Under the pieces are notes generated by a model, which ran no database searches, had not been told where the DNA came from, and saw only the letters and a list, made by a program, of their open reading frames with translations. Position numbers and translations under genes: made by a program. Below are positions 56,923 through 64,000 of a stretch of DNA of 64,000 nucleotides, piece by piece. The stretch's first letter is position 1, and every line of letters starts with the position of its first letter. The DNA is from Isoetes taiwanensis (Eukaryota > Streptophyta > Lycopodiopsida > Isoetales > Isoetaceae): positions 372,001 to 436,000 of the forward strand of contig JAJEKV010000078.1 of NCBI GenBank assembly GCA_021234155.1, given 5' to 3'.

Positions 56923-57509
56923 TGTTGGAAATGTCATCATACAATTACAGGTTTATCTTGAACATGCCATATGTGCAGGAAGAATCAATTCTAGAAGAAG
57001 CATTCATTATCCTATAGTGGATGCATTGTTGACAATGGTGTATAGGTTGTGGTAAAGATGACTATATGCTTCAAGACAAATACCTAAGGTTGAATACCTA
57101 TGGTTAAATATGCTACAGTAAATAATGAGGTGTCGATACTTCATAAGAAATCATTTTAGAGCGAAAAACAGGTATGAACTTAGCAACTGCTTTAGGCGGC
57201 CTGAATCGATGGCTAAACCGTCGATGGCCCCTCTATTTTAAACCAAAACTGTATATCTCTATATAGACATTGGATTAATCCGGCTGAGGAGAAATAAATT
57301 ATTACATTAGTTAAATCGATCCAAAGTAGGTGTTTTTGTGCTACAGTAAAGGTCTCGATCCCATATGAACAATGTTATTGAAATATTATAGTTCAATGGT
57401 GATAGTATGATTTGTAGCAATGGTTTAAGTTGCAATATTTGAACTTGTATTGAATATTCAAATAGTTGCACTATGAATCTAAAGTGTTATTTGACTCTAA
57501 TATCCATCA
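56923..57509 (+). mobile_element. Ty1/copia 5' LTR
   Basis: It starts TGTTGGAAAT inside the LINE coding sequence and ends CCATCA just before the primer-binding site, giving an LTR of about 587 bp. TATATCTCTATATAGAC near 57250 may be its TATA region. The 3' LTR is not recognised in the window. The start is set by the point where LINE homology ends and TG begins; the exact border could shift by a few bases. Confidence 0.6.
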
Positions 57510-57511
57510 TT

Positions 57512-57523
57512 TGGTATCAGAGC
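57512..57523 (+). other. Primer-binding site (initiator tRNA-Met)
   Basis: TGGTATCAGAGC is complementary to the 3' end of plant initiator tRNA-Met, the common primer of Ty1/copia reverse transcription. It lies two bases after the LTR end. Confidence 0.85.
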
Positions 57524-57524
57524 C

Positions 57525-58110
57525 ATGTCTAGCAGGTTTGGAGCAAGATTGCTCAGCACTGTTGATGTTTATAAAGGTGGAGGTTTGGAAAGATGCCATC
57601 AAGCATGTTTTAGAGGTTGAAGATCTCTGGGATCTTGTTGATCCTTTGAAAGGAATTGGAACACCAAATAGTAATGGAGTGAATATGCCAGCAAGCTCTA
57701 GCACAGGTACTCACAATACTAACACCAGCATTGCAGAAATAAATTCAGGAGACACCAATACTGGAGCTACCTCTGGAGTCATCATTGCAGGGGATGTGAC
57801 TGGGAAAAGTTTGTTTGCCAAGCAGAAGGAAGCTCAAGGGATCATAACATCTAAGGTTAGTCCTACTATCAGGCTGAAACTCAGAAATATGACTGCCAGA
57901 GATATGTGGATTTTTTTGCTAAAGCATTATGAAGCAAAGACTTCATCTCAGATTGATCTTTTAGAAAAAGAATTAAGGAATCTTAAACTTAGAGATGAAG
58001 ATGATGTTTCTGAATATTTCAACAAATTTGACAACATTATAGCAGACTTGAGTGGGGCTGGAGTTATTCTGACTGAAATTTATCAAGTGCTTGCCATAGC
58101 TAGGAAGTCG
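57525..58110 (+). pseudogene. Ty1/copia gag fragment
   Basis: The plus strand reads VWKDAIKHVLEVEDLWDLVD, then KEAQGIITSKVSPTIRLKLR, MWIFLLKHYEAKTSSQIDLL and LRDEDDVSEYFNKFDNIIAD, the order of the copia gag (UBN2-type) capsid domain. Homology ends near 58110 (EIYQVLAIA) where unrelated sequence begins. There is no zinc knuckle, protease, integrase or reverse transcriptase, so only the 5' part of the element remains. The beginning of gag lacks a clear ATG. Confidence 0.8.
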
Positions 58111-58229
58111 TATTTAATTAAAGTGGGACTCATTCCATTCCCATTTTTTTTCGGAACCCTATTAATTTACACAAAAAGATGCACCCCGACCCGAAAACTG
58201 GCCATAATTGGAATTTTTGTCTATTAGTG

Positions 58230-58880
58230 TGCATCCAAGCTTTTCTTCCAGTTTTCTTGGATAGCGTGTCGAGAACAAGAACAATGCAATGCAAACATGC
58301 ATTAGACCTATCAAGTTCTAATTGAAAAAGATTCTTAGTTGAACATTTTGGCTCTATTTTCTTAGGTGGGTAGACAATAGATCACAAATTCCAACAAAAA
58401 TTATGCAAATCATTTACTTAATCACCCAAAAATACTAGTTTTGAGATACCTTATATTTATAAATGGGCTCATTACAATATATATTACAGTGGGTGAAGAC
58501 ACCATAGTGGTCGTATGGGCACAATCATTACACCCTCTTCACACATGAACCACCTAGTGCAAAGGGCGCGTGGAGCTCTCTCCTAGTCACAGAGCAACTT
58601 ACAGACGATAGAAATTTGTATGAGGAGTTCCTTTATGGGCCACGTGCTTGTATGTCCAACTGATGTCACCACCCTCTTCTCGGCACCTTTAATGAAATGA
58701 TCTATTCATTGCTCCCAAGCATGTACTTTTTGGTCGAGATAAGGACTGCAAGAGACAAAATCAAATTAGTCGAGTGATGCTACATGCAATAAAAATAAAA
58801 TAAAACATAGTTCTTAGGGCCATTTTGAAAAAATAGGGCATGAGAAAGGCACTCAAAGGGAAAACGCTGGGTTTTAGGGG
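58230..58880. other. Noncoding region between copia relic and palindrome array
   Basis: AT-rich DNA with no recognised gene or repeat. Confidence 0.4.
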
Positions 58881-58885
58881 TCGAA

Positions 58886-59438
58886 GGCCTTTCGACTACT
58901 GAGTCGAGAAAGGCAGCTCAAAGCTTAAAATGCAAGTTTTAGGGGTGGGAAGGCCTTTCGACTCATGAGAAAGGCAGCTCAAAAAAAAACGCAGGTTTAT
59001 GGGTCAGACGGCCTTTCGACGACTCGAAGTCGAAAAGCGACTCAAAGCCGTAAACGCGGGTTTTATGGGTCAGAAGGTTTTTTCGACTTCGCCAGTCGAG
59101 AAGGTCAAACGGGGTTTAGAACGAGAAGGCCTTTTTTCGCAGTAGCGACTCAAACGGCTTAGCGAGAATGGGTCAAAGGCCTTTCGAAAGTTGGGAACTC
59201 AAAAAACGGCGGGTTTTATGGATTGAGAAGGCGCTCTCGGCTTCGCGAGGTCGAGAAAGGCCTTCCTCGGATCCATAAAACCTCGTTTAACTTTGTCGCC
59301 TTTCGACTTCGAAAGTCGAAAAATACAACCAAAAAACAGTTTGTTATCCGCCTTTTCTCGACTCGAGTCGAGAAAGGCAGCTCAAAGCGAAAAATGCAAG
59401 TTTGAGGGCCTTTCTCGACTCGCAAGTCGAAAAAGGCA
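58886..59438. repeat. Second tandem palindrome array (CTTTCGACT..AGTCGAGAAAG), ~10 units
   Basis: Palindromes are centred near 58900, 58963, 59024, 59089, 59138, 59182, 59245, 59310, 59363 and 59422. The best is CCTTTTCTCGACT/AGTCGAGAAAGG (59350-59376). Between them is a linker close to AGCTCAAAGCGAAAATGC then AAGTTTTAGGGGTC, so units are about 45-65 bp. Arms and loops vary (e.g. GACTACTGAGTC, GACTTCGAAAGTC, GACTCGCAAGTC) but most keep dyad symmetry. Frames across it are repeat artefacts. Confidence 0.9.
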
Positions 59439-59499
59439 ACTCAGAGTAAAAAAAGGGCAATTTCAAAGCTCAGAGTCCGAGAAGGTCGAAAATGAATAA

Positions 59500-60260
59500 C
59501 CTTCAAACATACCCTCCCCATAAATTTGCTACGTATTTTCCATAAAAAATAGACCCTCCCCATGTATTATCTAATGGACACATATCCAATGGACCCTCCC
59601 CCTTTCTAATGGACCATACCATATAGCTATATGAAGAGGGGACCATTGGGCTCATATTTAGCTATGTAAAGAGTAATGCCTAATGCACATGTAAATAGCA
59701 ACATATGCACCTATAATGCACATTATAACCTACTATGCATTAGATCTATTAATAAGCATTAGACCTATATATTAATATGTACTTGTCCCCATTTTGTGTC
59801 TTGAACCTTCAAAATGGGTTACACAAGGTGTAAATTATATCATGATCTTGGCAAAGTTAAATTTTTACCTTAGAATAAGAATATATGCCTAGAAAGCGTG
59901 CACCATGGCAACATAATGTTTAACGTGTGAACATAGTAGCACACACATGAAAAGAGGAAATTGGGGACACGTCAAAATATAGTTTATTGCTTTATCTTAT
60001 GTATTTTTTCCAATGGACACCATATAATTTCTACGAAAAAATAGACCATCCCCTTGTATTTTCTACGAAAAAATAGACCCTCCTTATGTATCTTGGAATG
60101 GACACTATATGCTATGTATTTTCTAGGTATACGTATAGAAAACAAATGGACTCTCTCCTCTTTACCCTTTTTAATATATTAATGTTTACCCCGCCTTTTT
60201 TTTATATTAATGTTTATCCTTTTTAATATATTAATGTTTACCCCGCCTTTTTTTCCCGCC
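59500..60260. repeat. Diverged short repeats (AAAATAGACCCTCCCC; TTAATGTTTACCCCGCC)
   Basis: AAAATAGACC.TCC units occur at about 59547, 60036 and 60069; TATTAATGTTTACCCCGCC-like units at 60172, 60204 and 60228. No gene is supported. Confidence 0.6.
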
Positions 60261-60269
60261 TATACTTGA

Positions 60270-61716
60270 AATTTAAAATTTGGTACATACCTCTCTAATC
60301 CTGCTTCTGGAGTGTTAGCATCCTCGATACCTGTTGGCCGGGTCAACCTACCCCAAGCCCGACAGAGTTCTTAGGCAATGGATGACAAAATAATAATACT
60401 AATGACAGCGAAAAATATAATTCCGTTAATTACTTACGCCAACACCACCACAACTAGGCTCATAACTTCCGTTATACCCCTTAAGCCTAGCCGCACCGCT
60501 TCCTTTTACTCCTTGCATTAATTATTATGTGAGTGCAAACTTGTAATATTTATTATCCTTGATTTGTTTTAGCATCACATGGTCTTACCTAGAGTAATGT
60601 TCTCCTTGTTATTTTAATTTTCTTTTTCTTTTATGTATAGGGAAATCAAAAGGTTTAACTTATTAATATGACTTATGAAATTGTTGGAAAAAATTGTTAG
60701 GTTAACATGTAGTTAGGTCTTCACGTAAAAATTCGTTTAGGGCAAAAACCTGTTCGAGAAGGGGCAGCGGCCATGCACAAATCCGGCTCTTCTCTGGAAT
60801 CGCTCTGACTCCTTCCTCTCTCTGCTATGGCATGATCAAATCGGCATGCTTCCTAATATACTGATCACGATTTTGCAGGTTAAGCTTCAAAACACTAGAA
60901 TTCATACCTTGGCTCCGGCAAAGAAAAGCGAGGCGGCTTAGGGGCGCGGCTTGATCGGTCGGTTTTGCCTATAGCCTAACAGAACGGATTTCTAAGCAAA
61001 GACACTCGATTCGATAGGGGACGGATGCAAGGCGGCTCTACTTGCGGGCAAATGAATAGACAGGGCAGGCAAAATCTTTGGAATACTCAGCAGGTATATT
61101 GCAATCATTTTGTTTACACGGGATCTACACAAGGGATTTCTTTCAAGGTAATCCTTGTTAGAAACCGGGTTTCGAAAAAGAAACGCATGTAATTTTACTT
61201 GGATTTCAACAAACATAAACAGGAATCATTCACTTTCACACAAATTAACACTCATAATAATCAATAAAAGAAGGCATCATGCACAAGCAATGATGGACCA
61301 GATCCGCATACCGGACGCTTTCAGCAATCGCCAGAGAAGCGCAGACTTCGAATAGGCACAAAAGGGTAGTTTTTTCATTCACGTTGTTTTCCTCTTATAC
61401 AATTCCAATAAAATCTGGACCTTTAAAAAATACAATCTTTGCCCTCCATGTGGAAAACTTCCTTAAGCTCCAAGATTTTGACACCTAAGCGATCCTTGAT
61501 CTTCCATCTCTTCCAATCACATCATTTGTGCTTTCTCCTTACCATTAAAATTCGAATTTCTAATGGTCTTCAATAATATAAGCATCAAAATCTTCAAAAA
61601 TAACCTTGTAACTATGCACTTTGGTCGATTTTGAGCCCATACTTCTTCATTGCGACTTCTTTCCACCTTTGTTTCACTCAAAAATCAAAATTTACAGTCA
61701 GCCGACCGGCTCCACA
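60270..61716 (-). mobile_element. Probable Ty3 LTR region
   Basis: On the minus strand the sequence TGTGGAGCCGG starts at 61716, directly after the polypurine tract AAGGGGGGATAA. That is the usual place for the 3' LTR start of a Ty3 element whose pol lies to the right. The LTR's other end was not found, so the left limit is only a guess. Frames in this interval are short and uninformative. Confidence 0.35.
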
Positions 61717-61718
61717 TT

Positions 61719-61730
61719 ATCCCCCCTTAA
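61719..61730 (-). other. Polypurine tract, copy 1
   Basis: Minus-strand TTAAGGGGGGATAA, immediately before TGTGGAGCC. The same context (CATCGAG..GAATACATTTAAGGGGGGAT, in part) recurs at 62411-62422. Confidence 0.55.
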
Positions 61731-62025
61731 ATGTATTCGACGTCTCGATGAATATAAGAATAGAAGCCTATTTTGAACTTGCTGGGATGGAGAAAATGGC
61801 CAGCAATACGGGAAATGGAAAAACAATGGTAAAGAAAACAATGGTCATGGTTGGTAAGCCAACTAAAAACAGATGAACATGAAATGATGGAAAAAATGAT
61901 GCTCCTGCAGCGAAAAATAACGTTAGTAGAACATATGGCTGCTAATATGGTGAAGCTGATTGCAGCACTTTATGATTTGAATGATATGGATGAATGAAAG
62001 GCGTATGGTTTGACTAATTACGAAG

Positions 62026-62290
62026 AACAACCAGGTGAACCTGCCATGGAAACAAAAAATTAGTAAAAACATTGCTGCCTGATGGTAAAGCTTACATGGC
62101 AGACTTTAATGGATTGACATGGAATGGATGAGTGTAATGTGAAATGAATTGACAAAAATGGAGACAAGCAGGTGAACCTATCATGGAAACCATAAAAGTT
62201 AGTAACACATTGCTGCCTGGATGCGAAGTTGATTTGGCAGTCTTTATGGATTGAATGAGGTGAAAAATGAGATGAATTTGAGTAATACGG
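62026..62290. repeat. Tandem duplication, ~130-bp unit
   Basis: Copies at 62026-62155 and 62156-62290 share CAGGTGAACCT.YCATGGAAAC, TTAGTAA.ACATTGCTGCCTG and GGCAG.CTTTATGGATTGA. They lie between the two polypurine copies. Confidence 0.75.
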
Positions 62291-62327
62291 AGAGCAAGCA
62301 GATGAATAATAAGAAAAATCAAATTCC

Positions 62328-62366
<39 letters not shown>

Positions 62367-62369
62367 TTT
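62328..62369. repeat. (TTTA)n microsatellite
   Basis: About ten units of TTTA, uninterrupted. Confidence 0.95.
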
Positions 62370-62410
62370 TATTTCACTTTTTTTATAAAATTTTCCCTTA
62401 TTATGCTATT

Positions 62411-62422
62411 ATCCCCCCTTAA
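62411..62422 (-). other. Polypurine tract, copy 2
   Basis: Minus-strand TTAAGGGGGGATAAT, 24 bases beyond the pol stop codon at 62446. It is the closer of the two copies to the coding region. Confidence 0.55.
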
Positions 62423-62445
62423 ATGTATTCACCGCCCTCGATGAA

Positions 62446-64000
62446 TTACATTGCATCTGGAAGTTTCTTGAAAGTCCTTGGTGCATAATATGGCTTAAGA
62501 CGGGCACCATTAATTCGCGTTGGGAGCTCATTCCCCTGTAAATCTTGCAATGACACAGAACCGTTAGGAAAAATTTTAAGGACTACATATGGTCCTGCCC
62601 ATCTCATTCTCAACTTTCCAGGTTTCTTCCAATGTTTTGAATCATATAACAATACCAAATCATTTTCCACAAATTCTTTATTTTTATTATGAGCATCATA
62701 CCATGTTTTACGTTGCCTTTGGAGTGCTTCTCTAGCCATGTATGCATGAAGGCGTACTTCATCTAGCTTCTCTAATTCTTGCAAGCGTGCCTTAAGACTA
62801 CCATCTTCATCTAGCTTTTCCCTTACAGCCACTCGTAATGATGGAATTTCTATTTCAATAGGTAAGACACTAACATGAAGGGAGTAGATTTCGTGGTAAC
62901 TTTGAATGCTATTCTATAGGCCCATAAAGCATCTAGCAACCTCTTGTCCCAATCAGTCCTATTAGCGTTACAAATCTTCGTCATTATATTACATAGAGTT
63001 TTATTGGTTCTTTCAACCTGGCCATTAGCTTGAGGATGATAGGGTGTACTCTTTCTATGGGCTATGGCGTGGCGTTCAGTCAAGGTAGCGACCACATCAT
63101 TGATAAAGTGTGAACCTCTATCACTAACCAACTCTAAGGGACACCCAAACCTAGTAATGATGTTTTCATATAAGAAAGTTGCTACACTAGCTGCATTAGC
63201 ATTTCTCAATGCTTTTGCCTCAACCCATTTGGTAACATAATCCGTGCACACCAATATATACTCACAACGGGTTTGAGCTGAAGGAGGATTAATGGGACCT
63301 ACAAAATCTATCCCCCATTTTTCAAAAGGTAATATGGGAACTATCGGGTTCAGAGGCATAAAATCTCGTCTAGTAGGCCGACCCAATCTTTGGCAAAGGT
63401 CACAATGTTTCATGGTACAAACTAGGCCACCAATAACCAGCATTTAACACTTTCTTAGCAGTGACATCTGAAGCAAAATGACCTCCAGCAGGGGAATCAT
63501 GGCAAGCTCTAATGACCTTTTGCACTTCATGAGGGAATATGCATCTACGCAGGATATCATCTTTACCTACCCTATACAAGGTTCCGGCCAGCAAAGTGAA
63601 AGGTTTACATTTTGAATTAATCTTTTTTCCTTTCTATGGCTCTCATATCATCCGGAAATTCACCGTGGAAAGGAATTCGCCACATCAACATACCATTCGA
63701 ACTGCGGTCACCATAAACAAAGTTAGCATCGGGCAAGTCATCTTTTACCCCTTTATCGTTAGAATCACTCAATAATCGCGATAAATGGTCAGCAGTGCAT
63801 GAGATTTTCCTGGTTTTACAATTATACTGAAATTGAAACTCTTGCAACATGAGTAACCATCTAGTTATTCTTCGGATTACGCAAGGTTTTAAAATTAAAT
63901 ATCTCAATGCTTGATGGTCAACAAAAATACAAATTCCTTTCCCAATAAATAGTGGCGAAACTTTATAATTGAATAAATCATGCCCAATCCTTCCCTTTAG
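62446..64000 (-). pseudogene. Ty3-type retrotransposon pol (RNase H end, integrase), broken and cut by window edge
   Basis: From the right edge the minus strand reads the end of RNase H (FVDHQALRYLIL, then ADHLSRLL), a His/Cys zinc region (ACHDSPAGGHF ... CDLCQRLG) and the integrase core with its three acidic residues in WGIDFVGP, VSDRGSHF and GQVERTNK. A C-terminal block follows (62832-62446: VLLYDSKHWKKPGKLRMRWA, PYVVLKIFPNGSVSLQDLQG) without a chromodomain. This composition fits the non-chromovirus (Athila/Tat-like) Ty3 group. Frame breaks occur near 63415 and near 62850, where a few residues are also lost, so the copy is defective. Protease and most of reverse transcriptase would lie beyond 64000. 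Confidence 0.88.

Noticed and set aside
58965-59499. Basic proteins with RKAAQ/RSRK repeats
   Set aside because: They are frames of the tandem palindrome array and follow its period.

Overview
The window looks like nuclear DNA of a land plant, most likely a seed-free vascular plant such as a fern. It is AT-rich and gene-poor, and it carries plant-type families: an intron-containing AP2/ERF gene, a tandem pentatricopeptide-repeat (PPR) gene, serine-carboxypeptidase-like exons, a Mutator-like transposase, an hAT/DUF659 transposase, L1-type LINEs and Ty1/copia and Ty3 retroelements. The fern assignment is an inference from family flavour and mosaic structure; no ribosomal or organellar marker is present.

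Layout. 1-3.1 kb: noncoding DNA with local duplications. 3.2-5.8 kb (-): a broken Mutator-like transposase. 6.47-7.10 kb: a GC-rich tandem array of about ten copies of a perfect 18-20 bp palindrome. 7.6-8.3 kb: a Helitron-like terminus, a polypyrimidine tract and a possible exon. 8.95-10.7 kb (+): an hAT/DUF659 transposase relic. 11.5-12.35 kb: two related long hairpins. 12.7-14.2 kb (-): a coiled-coil/RING-like gene with one frameshift and one stop. 16.6-17.2 kb (+): a two-exon AP2/ERF gene, the best candidate for an intact gene. 19.5-20.4 kb (-): an SF1 (SEN1/UPF1-like) helicase relic. 20.5-26.4 kb: LINE pieces and Helitron-like elements, including a LINE insertion whose empty site is also in the window at 51.43 kb. 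29.2-37.9 kb: frameshifted coding blocks, including an FCP1-like HAD phosphatase, an RGG-start protein and an acidic nuclear-type protein, interspersed with CACGC/GCGTG palindromes and one 190-bp inverted repeat. 38.2-41.1 kb (+): a transposon-like gene with a DUF7869-type domain. 41.9-51.7 kb: further Helitron-like ends, serine-carboxypeptidase-like exons, a PPR pseudogene, and unrecognised exons. 52.0-58.2 kb: a LINE ORF1-like fragment, a minisatellite, the 3' exon of an N4/N6-type DNA methylase-like gene, and a LINE interrupted by a Ty1/copia LTR with primer-binding site and gag. 58.9-59.4 kb: a second tandem palindrome array. 61.7-64.0 kb (-): a Ty3 element (RNase H end, integrase, C-terminus) running off the right edge.

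The main unexplained signal is three unrelated palindrome families, each confined to its own interval and each keeping its dyad symmetry while the arms vary. Two form tandem units of about 60-90 bp; the third is dispersed through introns or intergenic gaps across 8 kb. Most coding relics are broken by single-base indels, often at homopolymers, so either decay or assembly error must be considered. All calls come from reading the sequence by eye; no alignment or database search was possible.
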